Shown: positions 34,397-42,941 of the stretch, piece by piece | How positions within the stretch are numbered: position 1 is the stretch's first letter | Layout: each line of letters starts with the position of its first letter | Source: Desulfovibrio sp. | GTDB lineage: Bacteria; Desulfobacterota; Desulfovibrionia; Desulfovibrionales; Desulfovibrionaceae | NCBI GenBank assembly: GCA_031291035.1 | Contig: JAISLI010000043.1 | Span: 1-64,000 of the forward strand | Direction: 5' to 3' | Length of the DNA: 64,000 nucleotides | Position numbers and translations under genes: made by a program | Notes under the pieces: generated by a model | What the model saw: the letters and a program-made list of their open reading frames with translations, nothing else | The model's database searches: none | What the model was told of the DNA's origin: nothing

Positions 34397-35060
34397 TTTT
34401 GACCGCTTTACCTCACTCATCCGGGGCGTTGCCGAGTGCTACGGCCAGAGTTTGAGCGCCCAGGGCGTGATGCTGCGTTTCAAGCTTCTGGCGCGGTTCG
34501 ACTACGCCGAAGTGGAAAAAGCCGCGCTATCCGTCATGGCGACCCGGAAATATACCACCATGCCCACCCCGGCGGATTTTCTGGAACACATCGGCGGCGG
34601 CAGCGCGGAGGACAAGGCAGAGGTGGAGGCGGGCAAGGTGCTTGCCGCCATCGGGAGGCACGGCGCGTATACCAGTGTGGTTTTTGACGATGCCGTGACC
34701 CAGGCGGTTATCGTGCAAGCCTACGGCGGCTGGCCCAAGCTGTGCGCCGAGTGCGGAGTGGAAGAATCCGAAAACTGGTTCCGTAAAAACTTCGTCAAAG
34801 CGTGGGCGGCCTATTCCCGCCAGGGCGTGAAGCAGTTCGGGCACCTTCCCGGCCTGTTTGAAATTACCAACCACGGCAACGGTTTTTATGAGCACATTGA
34901 CCCGCCGAAGCCGGTAGGCGACCCGGCCAAGGCCCGCGCCGTGCTCGATGCCGGGAAAATCCCGCTGGCCCTCACCGAAGGCCCGGAGAACATGCGCGGG
35001 GAAATCCGCGCCCTGTCCGGTCTGCTGGAAGCCGTGACGGACGCGGCAAGGGGGCAATAG
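34383..35060 (+). CDS. phage-type protein, possibly helicase-loader partner
   Basis: 225 residues. The N-terminal 65 residues (FDRFTSLIRGVAECYGQSLSAQGVMLRFKLLARFDYAEVEKAALSVMATRKYTTMPTPADFLEHI) resemble phage helicase-loading inhibitor/loader proteins, where a helical bundle scores residues up to a TxPTPADF motif. The second half (VVFDDAVTQAVIVQAYGGWPKLCAE, WFRKNFVKAWAAYSRQG) has no motif I know. It overlaps the preceding replication gene by 14 bases and ends two bases before the relaxase, so it belongs to the same operon. Function is inference from position and similarity. Confidence 0.55.
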   Translation: MTQADFDRFTSLIRGVAECYGQSLSAQGVMLRFKLLARFDYAEVEKAALSVMATRKYTTMPTPADFLEHIGGGSAEDKAEVEAGKVLAAIGRHGAYTSVVFDDAVTQAVIVQAYGGWPKLCAECGVEESENWFRKNFVKAWAAYSRQGVKQFGHLPGLFEITNHGNGFYEHIDPPKPVGDPAKARAVLDAGKIPLALTEGPENMRGEIRALSGLLEAVTDAARGQ

Positions 35061-35062
35061 TC

Positions 35063-36337
35063 ATGTCTTTCCTCGTCTTGCACATGGACAAATTCAAAAA
35101 AGAGGCCGTCCGGGGCATCCAGAGTCACAACAAGCGGGAGCGCGAAAGTCATTCCAACCCGGATATCGACTACGAGCGCAGTAATCACAACTACGATCTG
35201 CACGAATCCGCCGCTGATAATTACGTCGAGGCTATCCAGAATCGCATTGACGACCTCTTGCTGGTCAAGGCGGTCAGGAAAGACGCCGTGCATATGTGCG
35301 GCCTCATCGTGTCGTCGGACAGCGCTTTTTTTGAAAAGCTGACCTCGGAGGACACCCGGCGCTTTTTCGAGGAGAGCAAAGCCTTTCTCACGGAATTTGT
35401 CGGCGCGGAAAACGTCATATCAGCAATGGTTCACCTGGATGAAAAAACACCGCACATGCACTTTCTCCATGTGCCGGTCACGCCCGATGGACGGCTCAAC
35501 GCGAACAACATCTATACGCGGGAAAGTCTGAAAACGCTGCAAACCGAGTTGCCGCGCTATCTGCAAAGCCGTGGTTTCGATGTGCAGCGCGGTATCGAGC
35601 AGGAGTCGGGAGCGGCGAAAAAGCATCTGAATACGCGGGAGTTCAAGCAGCAGCAGAACGCCCTTGCCAATCTGGAAAAAGAGGCCCAGGCCGTGAGCGT
35701 CGAGCTTGAGCGCAAACAGCGGGAAGAGTCCGAATTGCAGGAGCGTTTGCAGTCCTATGAACGGCAAGCCCAGGATGCCGAAAAGGAACTCTCGGAAAAA
35801 TCGGAAATTCCCCAGGCATCCATGTTCAGCTACAAAGACGCGCTGGAAACCGCCCAGAGGATTATCGAGCGCCAGAAAAAGGCGTTGGCCGCGAAAAGCA
35901 TTGTAGACGCGCAGAATGAAAAACAACAGGCGGAAATCAAAACTCTGCATGAAACCGTGAGCGGGCTGCATACGAAAGTGGCGCACCTGGAAATGGAAAA
36001 GTCCGAAGAACAAAACCGCAGCACAGCAAGGATTTTGAAACTGCATGACGAGAATCGGAAGCTTGCCGCCCGCATCGAGGAAACCGAAAAGTTTTTCCGC
36101 TGGAATCTTGATGCCTACCAAATGCGCGAAGAGTACGAGCGGGAGCAGCGCGAAGAGGCCCGGCGGAAGGCAGAGGAACAAAAGCGACTGGCCTGGGAAC
36201 AGGAAGAACGCGCCCGCCAAGCCCAAGAGCAGGAACGGCAACAAGCTCTGGAAGCGGAGCGCCAGCGGCAGGAGCGCGAACAGCAGCGGGCGCAGTCATT
36301 GGAACGGAGGCCGCGCGGCATGGGCATGGGCCGTTGA
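35063..36337 (+). CDS. MobV/Pre-family plasmid mobilization relaxase
   Basis: 424 residues. The N-terminal 200 residues carry the MobV motifs: HNKRERESHSNPDIDY (motif I), the central AVHMCGLIVSSD, and MVHLDEKTPHMHFLHVPVTPDGRLNA with the HxDExTPHxH metal-binding histidines (motif III). A long coiled coil with a Glu/Arg/Gln-rich tail follows (residues 210-420). MobV enzymes nick oriT and lead the strand into a recipient. The nicking-site IR expected near the gene may be 36376-36405. It starts two bases after the preceding gene. Confidence 0.9.
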   Translation: MSFLVLHMDKFKKEAVRGIQSHNKRERESHSNPDIDYERSNHNYDLHESAADNYVEAIQNRIDDLLLVKAVRKDAVHMCGLIVSSDSAFFEKLTSEDTRRFFEESKAFLTEFVGAENVISAMVHLDEKTPHMHFLHVPVTPDGRLNANNIYTRESLKTLQTELPRYLQSRGFDVQRGIEQESGAAKKHLNTREFKQQQNALANLEKEAQAVSVELERKQREESELQERLQSYERQAQDAEKELSEKSEIPQASMFSYKDALETAQRIIERQKKALAAKSIVDAQNEKQQAEIKTLHETVSGLHTKVAHLEMEKSEEQNRSTARILKLHDENRKLAARIEETEKFFRWNLDAYQMREEYEREQREEARRKAEEQKRLAWEQEERARQAQEQERQQALEAERQRQEREQQRAQSLERRPRGMGMGR

Positions 36338-36375
36338 GAATCCGCGCCGCGTCTTTGCGGAAAGCAAAGATATAG

Positions 36376-36405
36376 CCCACTATGTTTCACTTCGCGAAAC
36401 GTGGG
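36376..36405. repeat. interrupted inverted repeat after the relaxase gene, possible oriT
   Basis: CCCAC-tat-GTTTC and GAAAC-GTGGG pair across a seven-base loop. It lies 40 bases after the relaxase stop. MobV oriT sites are usually short inverted repeats near mob, but they are normally upstream, so the role is uncertain. Confidence 0.35.
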
Positions 36406-36495
36406 CGACCGTGCCGCTCGACCGCCAAGGCAAAAACAGAAATCCGGGGGGCATATTCGCAGACAGCCCCCGCCACAATACAGGAGAAAAACAGC

Positions 36496-36909
36496 ATGAA
36501 TACGCAGACCCAAACCACCCCGCAGCTTACCGCCAGCCGCATCAAGGAAATCAGACAAGAGCTTGCCAAGATGAGGCCTGCGAAAGTCACCTTGGACGGC
36601 AATCGCGTTATGCCCGCAAAAGAGATTATCTTCGCCCTGGCCCCGGCCCTGGAGCGGATGAAAAAACGCGGCTTCGACAGCCAGGAGATTATCGAAAAAC
36701 TCCATGAAAGAGGCATCGAGATAAAGCCGCCGACCTTGGCGAAATACCTCAACGAGTTCAGACGCGGAAAAGAACGGAAAAAAGACACAGCCCCGCCCCC
36801 GGTAAAGACGGCTCCCGAACTTGCCGCCGCTCCGAAACCGGACAGGCCCGCCACAGTCAGCGCGGGAGGGTTCGCCATTACGCCGGATATACCCTTGGAG
36901 GAGTTGTAA
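36496..36909 (+). CDS. small helical DNA-binding-like protein of the mobilization region
   Basis: 137 residues. An N-terminal helical region (SRIKEIRQELAKMRPAKVTLDGNRVMPAKEIIFALAPALERMKKRGFDSQEIIEKLHERGIEIKPPTLAKYLNEF) ends in what reads as a small helix-turn-helix for DNA or a partner. A Pro/Ala-rich tail follows. CAGGAG precedes ATG 36496. Its position after the relaxase suggests a mobilization accessory protein, but I do not recognise a named family. Confidence 0.6.
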   Translation: MNTQTQTTPQLTASRIKEIRQELAKMRPAKVTLDGNRVMPAKEIIFALAPALERMKKRGFDSQEIIEKLHERGIEIKPPTLAKYLNEFRRGKERKKDTAPPPVKTAPELAAAPKPDRPATVSAGGFAITPDIPLEEL

Positions 36910-37040
36910 CACGTTTCCTTCACCTCTATCCCCCACAGCATGACGAGCCGCATTTGGCAGATCGTCATGTTGTGGACTCGTGAAGGAAGCGGGAATCACC
37001 AGTTGTATCCTCTCCACAGCTACGGAGCAGATGACCGCGC

Positions 37041-37934
37041 TCACTCGATGCTTTTCAGCTTAAAAAAATCCAGTTCCGCAATTTCTTTGAATTTATCAAA
37101 AATTGCTTCATGGAATTCATGCAAATAAGCGGAAACAGCTTCATTCCCGAACAATCTTTTCAGATAAGATTGCATTGCTGTTATATCAATCATCTCTGTT
37201 CCGTATTCCTCCTTCAAAGAACCCATTTCACGCGACAGCGCAAGGTTTTCTTCCTCAAGACGCGCTTGGCGGGCGAGTATCGCCGGGGTAAGCTTGTTGG
37301 GCTTGCCTTTGTTGACAAGCTGTTCTGGAGAGGTCATCTCCAGAAGCGCTTTGGCATATGGGATGGAAAATTTGTTCTGATCGTTCATAAGCATGGCAAC
37401 AGCTACCTGTCGTGGAGCCTTCATTTTTTTCAAAGTTCTGAAAACATGTTCCGGAACATTTTTGTCTTTCAACAATTCAATAACGTCTGGGCAAATACCG
37501 TCAAGCATCTGTCTTTTCTGTCGAATCGTTTGAAGGTCAAGGTTCAAAGCACTGGCAAGCTTTTCTTCGGAAACCCCGGACTCAATTGCCTTCACAATCA
37601 TTTTATGCTCTTGGATTGCGGAAAGGCGGTTCACATACTTGTTATAGGTATAGGCTTCATCGTCTGTAGAAACGAGACACATGACAGATTTAATCCCCAA
37701 GTCCTTGAGGGCCATGATGCGCAAATGTCCGTCCAACAACAAATATCCATTCCCGCCCTTAAAGGGTGTGACAATGGGCGGCTCAATCAGCCTAACTTCC
37801 CGGATAGACGAAAGAACCTGACCGTATTTTCTGCCCTGCTTGACCTGGTGGGAAACACTTTTTGTAGGAAAAAGATCGGCCACCGGCAACTCGACCAGAT
37901 TCATATGGAAGCCTTGCTTGATTTTACTTGCCAT
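37041..37934 (-). CDS. RepB/ParB-like partition protein (second of a pair)
   Basis: 297 residues. A ParB/sulfiredoxin-type N-domain (VRLIEPPIVTPFKGGNGYLLLDGHLRIMALKDLGI) is followed by a helix-turn-helix (SGVSEEKLASALNLDLQTIRQKRQML) and a RepB-like helical C-terminus. In classical ParB the signature is GxRRxxA; here it is DGHLRIMA. The start lies seven bases after the ParB-like gene. Together with the serine recombinase it forms a three-gene minus-strand cassette. No parA ATPase is present, so ordinary segregation is unlikely. Confidence 0.8.
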   Translation of the reverse strand: MASKIKQGFHMNLVELPVADLFPTKSVSHQVKQGRKYGQVLSSIREVRLIEPPIVTPFKGGNGYLLLDGHLRIMALKDLGIKSVMCLVSTDDEAYTYNKYVNRLSAIQEHKMIVKAIESGVSEEKLASALNLDLQTIRQKRQMLDGICPDVIELLKDKNVPEHVFRTLKKMKAPRQVAVAMLMNDQNKFSIPYAKALLEMTSPEQLVNKGKPNKLTPAILARQARLEEENLALSREMGSLKEEYGTEMIDITAMQSYLKRLFGNEAVSAYLHEFHEAIFDKFKEIAELDFFKLKSIE

Positions 37935-37940
37935 ATTTTG

Positions 37941-38807
37941 TCACCTTTTTAAAATATTTGTGATTTGCTGAGGCATGTCGTGGATGCCCGCCGCTTTAAG
38001 CTGATTGGTGAAATGGACATCGTTTAATAATTGTCGAAGCGCTGCGGAGGCATACTCCAGCAAATGTTTCATATAATTCGACTGAGCCAGTAGCTGACGC
38101 TTTTCTCTTGCCCCTTTTTCATAAGCTGCGATTACATCCTCTGCGGATACTTTGGATTTTTCGCGTTGTGGCACGGACAGTCCTTTTCCATAATGCTTGC
38201 GCCTGGATATAATCCTCTGCGCAAGGACGAGCTTTTTCCCGGACAAAGCTCCTGATTCATACGCTTCCGCCAAGGCTATCTGCACGGCGGCATCGTCTTC
38301 CGTTGCTATTTTGAGCGCATGAGATAAGGGAATCCGACCCTTTTCCACCGCTCCTACCAGGTATTCCTCACCCTCGTTCAGCAACCGAATGATGCCCCGG
38401 ATGTAGTCTTTGCCAAGGTTTGTTTTTTCGGCAATGGCATCATCCTCATACCCTTGTTTTTTCAGATACTTGATGCTTTGGAGAAGCTCCAGGGCATTGT
38501 TGTTGCGCCGGGCAATGTTTTCAACAAGACTCATGATATGTGCGTCTTCTTCGCTGACCACCTTGATAATGGCCGGAATTTCCTTTTCCCCCGCCGCGAT
38601 AAAAGCCTCAAGCCGCCCTTGGCCGCATACGAGGTCATATTTCTGGCCATTTTTTGCGTCTTTTCTTGGCGTGACAGTTATAGGTCGCTTTAAGCCCACG
38701 CGGTGAATGTTTTGCCGTATTTCTTCGGCAATAACTTGGTTGCGCACCCGTGGGTTCAATATGTGAATATCGTCAACGGGAATAAGTGTGATTGTTTCTT
38801 GCTCCAC
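37941..38807 (-). CDS. ParB-like nuclease-domain protein (first of a pair)
   Basis: 288 residues. The N-terminal domain shows NPRVRNQVIAEEIRQNIHRVGLKRPITVTPR and YDLVCGQGRLEAFIAAGEKEIPAII, with GQGRLEA in place of GxRRxxA, then SLVENIARRNNNALELLQSIKYLKKQGYEDDAIAEKTNLGKDYIRGIIRLL, the typical ParB box II and HTH. No centromere (parS) repeats or parA are seen nearby. Its start lies 35 bases inside the recombinase gene, so translation is coupled to it. Confidence 0.85.
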   Translation of the reverse strand: MEQETITLIPVDDIHILNPRVRNQVIAEEIRQNIHRVGLKRPITVTPRKDAKNGQKYDLVCGQGRLEAFIAAGEKEIPAIIKVVSEEDAHIMSLVENIARRNNNALELLQSIKYLKKQGYEDDAIAEKTNLGKDYIRGIIRLLNEGEEYLVGAVEKGRIPLSHALKIATEDDAAVQIALAEAYESGALSGKKLVLAQRIISRRKHYGKGLSVPQREKSKVSAEDVIAAYEKGAREKRQLLAQSNYMKHLLEYASAALRQLLNDVHFTNQLKAAGIHDMPQQITNILKR

Positions 38808-40377
38808 GGCCCACCGCCTTATCGAGAGGAATGTTGATGCTCAAATTGAGCAGATAATCCAGCGTGTCAGCACGAAAACTGTCCAGAAGTCCCGCGTTGC
38901 TTTCCGAGAGGTTTATCTGGTCGTGAGAAAATTCCAGAGCTGGCATAATGTAATAATCGTGAACAGCCTCGTTATGCGCATCCATCCGTACCGCAACAGT
39001 GATGTCAGGATGAAGCCCGTTGTCAAAGCGAATTTTCCAGCGCCTTGTTCTGGCAGGAGTCGTGAAACAGCGACTGATGACAATGGAAATGAACAAATTG
39101 TTATTCAATTCCAGCAGAAAGCTTTCCGGGTCTACAGGAACCCTTCTTCCGCAGAGTGCCTCTATTCGCCTGATGACATCGGCTACGGTTTCAGAATGGA
39201 ACGTGCGTAACCGCTGGTTGATGACAACATACTGGTAGTCCCGCTCCGGGGTGTAACCGATCATGCGGTAAGCCCGCAAAAGCCCGCCGAATCTGGTACG
39301 GAACAAGCTGCTGGGCGGCAGGCACTCCGCTTCGTCGATGATCAGCGCGGAAAGGCGTCCCTGTTGGGCGTACAAATTTTGTAAGCCTTGCAGCAATTCA
39401 TCGTTGGTGAACTTTCTGTTCCGCTCTCTGTATATATCCTGAACTGCCCGGAACAATTCCGTGCCCACAAGCGGCTCAAAGGCTTGCTCCTTGCGCACCC
39501 ATTCATTTTCCGGGTTGGGTCTGGTTCGGCTTTTCATCTTGCCAGAAGTGCGGTTGAAAAGATTGTTGCCGATATATTTTTCATTGGTCAGCACTTCACA
39601 GACGGTTCCCCGTGACCACGGACGGCCAAAGTGATTTTGGATGCCCTGCGCGTTCAACTGTGCGGCAATTTCAGTTTCACTGGTTCCGGCTATGAACTGT
39701 TTGTAAATCCAGAGCACGATTTCGCGTTCTTCTTCTGGCCCAGGAACCAGAATGACCCTCTCGGTGAGTAGGCTTTTCCGTTGTCCCAGCGTCAATTCCT
39801 GTTTGGGGCTGCCAGACTCGTCCAGCAGTAGGCGGCGCAGTCCAAAACCAGCCACGCCTCCCTGACGGAAACCTTTTGTCACCAGATTGCATTGCCCCAC
39901 CCAAACCTTTTGAGAAAGCTGGCGGCAATAATCGCTGGCGCTTTCATCCCGAAGCAAAGTCATAATGCGATCGGCAATATTGCTGGTCAACGCAAGAGGC
40001 TTTTCACAGGACTGGCAAATAACGTCTCTCCGTTCAAGGCGCATTCGGTGGTAGTCTGCCTCGCGGCTGTCTACAAAACGCCCCCAGCGGCTTTCGTCCA
40101 AATACAATACAATGTTGTAGGAGTTACGGCCCTGTTCCACATCGTCGATCATGGCCTGGAACTGTTCCCGTTTTTCAGCCGTCATGCCGCTGACACCCAA
40201 ATCCGCATACACCATCACAATTTCAATGCCATACTGCGCGGCATAGGCCCGAATCTGCCGTTCCTGGTTTTCCGGAGATTCTGTCTGCATTTCCGTGGAC
40301 ATGCGGATATAGATCGCTCCTTTGAGGCGAAGGAGCCTGATTTCTTCTTGAGTATATGCCGTTCCCGGTTGTCTCAT
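38773..40377 (-). CDS. large serine recombinase
   Basis: 534 residues. The N-terminal resolvase domain has the nucleophile serine in IYIRMSTEMQTESPENQERQIRAYA and the catalytic arginine in YLDESRWGRFVD. The recombinase domain follows (GGVAGFGLRRLLLDE, EREIVLWIYKQFIAGTSETEIAAQLNAQGI, GRPWSRGTVCEVLTNEKYIGNNLFNR). The zinc-ribbon expected near residue 300-330 is not obvious; CQSC occurs instead near residue 115. The last 200 residues are atypical and contain no coiled coil I can see. Together with two ParB-like genes it forms a cassette separate from the tyrosine integrase. Function as integrase, invertase or regulator is unknown. Confidence 0.85.
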   Translation of the reverse strand: MRQPGTAYTQEEIRLLRLKGAIYIRMSTEMQTESPENQERQIRAYAAQYGIEIVMVYADLGVSGMTAEKREQFQAMIDDVEQGRNSYNIVLYLDESRWGRFVDSREADYHRMRLERRDVICQSCEKPLALTSNIADRIMTLLRDESASDYCRQLSQKVWVGQCNLVTKGFRQGGVAGFGLRRLLLDESGSPKQELTLGQRKSLLTERVILVPGPEEEREIVLWIYKQFIAGTSETEIAAQLNAQGIQNHFGRPWSRGTVCEVLTNEKYIGNNLFNRTSGKMKSRTRPNPENEWVRKEQAFEPLVGTELFRAVQDIYRERNRKFTNDELLQGLQNLYAQQGRLSALIIDEAECLPPSSLFRTRFGGLLRAYRMIGYTPERDYQYVVINQRLRTFHSETVADVIRRIEALCGRRVPVDPESFLLELNNNLFISIVISRCFTTPARTRRWKIRFDNGLHPDITVAVRMDAHNEAVHDYYIMPALEFSHDQINLSESNAGLLDSFRADTLDYLLNLSINIPLDKAVGRGARNNHTYSR

Positions 40378-40442
40378 TTGTCAACTATCTCCTTATTCCG
40401 CCTGAAAATTTTCAATTTACACTTTCAGCGAAGGAGAATCGT

Positions 40443-40706
40443 ATGTCCAGAAAATATCTGTGGCAGATTTGCCACAAAAAAGAATTCGACAATAAACGAT
40501 TGGCGAAGGATATCGTGGAAATGCTCCGCAGGCAGGGCATTACAGTAAAACAGGCCGCTGATGATCTTGATATGACCGTGTGGCGTGCGCACAACTGGTA
40601 CCATAAGAATACGGGAATGACGGCTCTGGATTTGTTGCGAATGATCCAAAAGTATGACTTTATCCGGCAAGCAGTGGCAGATTCGCTACTGGCGGAAGAG
40701 GGTTGA
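40443..40706 (+). CDS. small helix-turn-helix protein divergent from the recombinase
   Basis: 87 residues. The middle (RRQGITVKQAADDLDMTVWRAHNWYHKNTGMTALDLLRMIQKYDFI) reads as a helix-turn-helix with a tryptophan-rich recognition region. AGGAG precedes ATG 40443. It is transcribed away from the recombinase across a 65-base divergent region, the usual arrangement of a regulator of the neighbouring cassette. No named family is recognised. Confidence 0.65.
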   Translation: MSRKYLWQICHKKEFDNKRLAKDIVEMLRRQGITVKQAADDLDMTVWRAHNWYHKNTGMTALDLLRMIQKYDFIRQAVADSLLAEEG

Positions 40707-40824
40707 GGCTGCCTGGCACCAACGTGCATACTCCTTCCTTGTTTTTTGCTCGTCCCTACTGTACGTTACACAAGAGTCGTTTTAGAAAAACAGTAAGCAT
40801 ATTCAGACAGTTTGGAGCATACCT

Positions 40825-41355
40825 ATGCCGCGCCTCACCCCACAGGAACAGCAGGAAATCATCCGCTACCTTGAAGCCGACAAGCCTTTGCCGGAAAAAT
40901 ATCGTTTCCTGCTTTTTGACGACAAGCGCGAGGTGGAGCTTGCCTGGAACGGCAAAACCAATGAAGTGTGCAATGTTGTTTTGCCTTTCCAGACCATTGA
41001 GCAGGTGGACGAGCCGCGTGCTGAAAAGCCGGTAAATTTGCAACTCAGTCTATTCGATATCGACTCCCGAGGTCGCCAACTCAAAGGTTGGACGAACAAA
41101 TTGATTTGGGGCGACAACAAATTGATCCTTTCTTCCTTAAAAAGCGGCCCCATGCGCGAGGCCATAGAAGCGCAGGGCGGCTTGAAGCTGATTTACATTG
41201 ATCCCCCCTTTGATGTGGGCGCGGATTTTTCTATGGATATTGAAATCGGAGATGAAACATTCACCAAGAAGCCGAATATTCTGGAAGAAATTGCGTATCG
41301 GGATACATGGGGGCGTGGGGCGGATTCTTTCTTAGCTATGATTTATGAGGTTTGA
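40825..41355 (+). pseudogene. type III-like DNA methyltransferase (mod), N-terminal fragment
   Basis: 176 residues. The first part (PRLTPQEQQEIIRYLEADKPLPEKYRFLLF and NKLIWGDNKLILSSLKSG) and the catalytic motif IV YIDPPFD near residue 126 are those of a beta-class adenine methyltransferase of type III RM systems. The frame reads DSFLAMIYE and then V-stop, where homologues continue ERLxLMRDLL. The next frame resumes exactly there (TTG 41352), so the gene has lost one base, probably the first base of the Arg codon near 41349-41350. The break is at the left edge of an AT-rich segment. A two-polypeptide enzyme by stop-restart cannot be ruled out. Confidence 0.75.
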
Positions 41356-42941
41356 CTTTGATGAGAGACTTGTTGGCCGAAGATGGTAGTATTTATGTGC
41401 ATTGTGATTGGAGAGTTGATCACCATATCCGCCAAGTGCTAGATGAGGTTTTTGGTAGAGATAATTTTTTAAATGAAGTGATTTGGGGGTATTTTTCATT
41501 CAAAAGAAAAACTGCTAAAAAATTTCCTCAAAAACATGATGATATAATTTCCTATAGAAAGTCAAAGTCGAATTTTATTTGGAAAACGCAGTTTAAACCC
41601 CATAGCGAAGAATATATAAAACGATGGAAAACCGACAAAAATGGGAGACTATATAGGGATGATGTGAATCCCACTGCTGGTGGTACGAGAATAATATACC
41701 TTGATGAAGTGGAGGGTGATATTGTTGATTCCGTATGGGATGATATTCCTCCTGTAAATCCACAAGCAAAAGAACGAGTTGACTACCCCACCCAAAAACC
41801 CGAAGCTCTGCTCGAACGCATCATTTCCGCCTCCTCCAACGAAGGCGACCTTGTAGCCGACTTTTTCTGCGGTTCCGGCACCACCGCCGCTGTAGCCGAA
41901 AAGTTGGGCCGCAAATGGATTGCCACCGACCTTGGCAAGTTCGCTATCCATACCACCCGTAAACGCATGATCGGCGTTCAGCGCCAACTTAAAAGCGAGG
42001 GCAAAGACTATCGCGCTTTTGAAATTCTCAACCTCGGCAGGTATGAGCGTCAGCACTATGTGGGCGTAAACCAGGATTTGCGTGAAGAGCAGAAACAGCA
42101 GCAGATCGCCGTCAAAGAAGCCGCCTTTTTGGAGCTTATCCTCAATGCCTATCGCGCCGAAAAAGTGGAAGGCTTTACCACCTTCCACGGCAAGCGCAGT
42201 GGACGCATGGTGGTTATTGGCCCGGTCAATATGCCGGTAACTCGCCTGTTTGTGGAAGAAATTATCCTTGAGTGCCGTAAAAAGCACATTACCAAGGTGG
42301 ACATTCTCGGTTTTGAGTTTGAAATGGGCCTGTGCCCCAATGTGCGGGACGAGGCGCGGGGTAAAGGAATTGATATTGCGCCCAAATACATTCCTGCGGA
42401 AGTATTTGACAAGCGGGCCGTGGAAAAGAACCAGGTTGTATTCCACGATGTTTCTTTCATTGAGGTCAAGCCGCTCCACAAAAAGAACAGCGTTGCCGTG
42501 AAACTTACGGATTTCTCTGTCTTCTATTCGCAAGATTCCATCTCCAATGCCGAAGCCACCCTCAAAAATAAAGCCAGCAAGGTGGTGGTGGAAAAAGGGC
42601 AAATAGTCAAGGTCAGCAAGGATAAAGACGGCATTGTCAGTCGTGAGGCGTTGACAAAAAAATGGACGGATTGGATTGATTACTGGTCGGTGGATTTCAA
42701 CTTTGAGAGCAAGCGCGAAATTATCCGCCAAAAAAATCCGGAAACCGGCGAAATGGAAGAAAGCTGGACGGGCGATTATATTTTTGAAAACGAGTGGCAG
42801 AGCTTTCGCACCAAAAAGGACAGAAGCCTTGAATTGCAAAGCGTCTTCCATGAATACCCTGCCGGGACATATAAAATTGCGATCAAGGTAGTGGATATTT
42901 TCGGCAATGACACCATGACCATTATTGAAGTGAGAATCTGA
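41352..42941 (+). pseudogene. type III-like DNA methyltransferase (mod), C-terminal part
   Basis: 529 residues. It begins [33 protein letters not shown], the normal continuation of the upstream fragment, and contains motif I in [22 protein letters not shown] near residue 175. Between them lies an AT-rich specificity segment (about 41380-41760: [30 protein letters not shown]...). The remaining 330 residues are the conserved C-terminal part of this Mod family ([27 protein letters not shown]). It overlaps the next gene by one base (42941). On its own it lacks the DPPF motif and should be inactive unless it pairs with the N-terminal product. Confidence 0.75.

Noticed and set aside
37041..38807. 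Plasmid partition (parABS) system
   Set aside because: Two ParB-like genes are present, but no ParA ATPase and no parS-like palindromes were found nearby.
41340..41365. Programmed frameshift in mod (TTTGAC resembles the RF2 site)
   Set aside because: A +1 shift would enter the wrong frame; the required shift is -1 and no slippery heptamer or downstream structure is seen.
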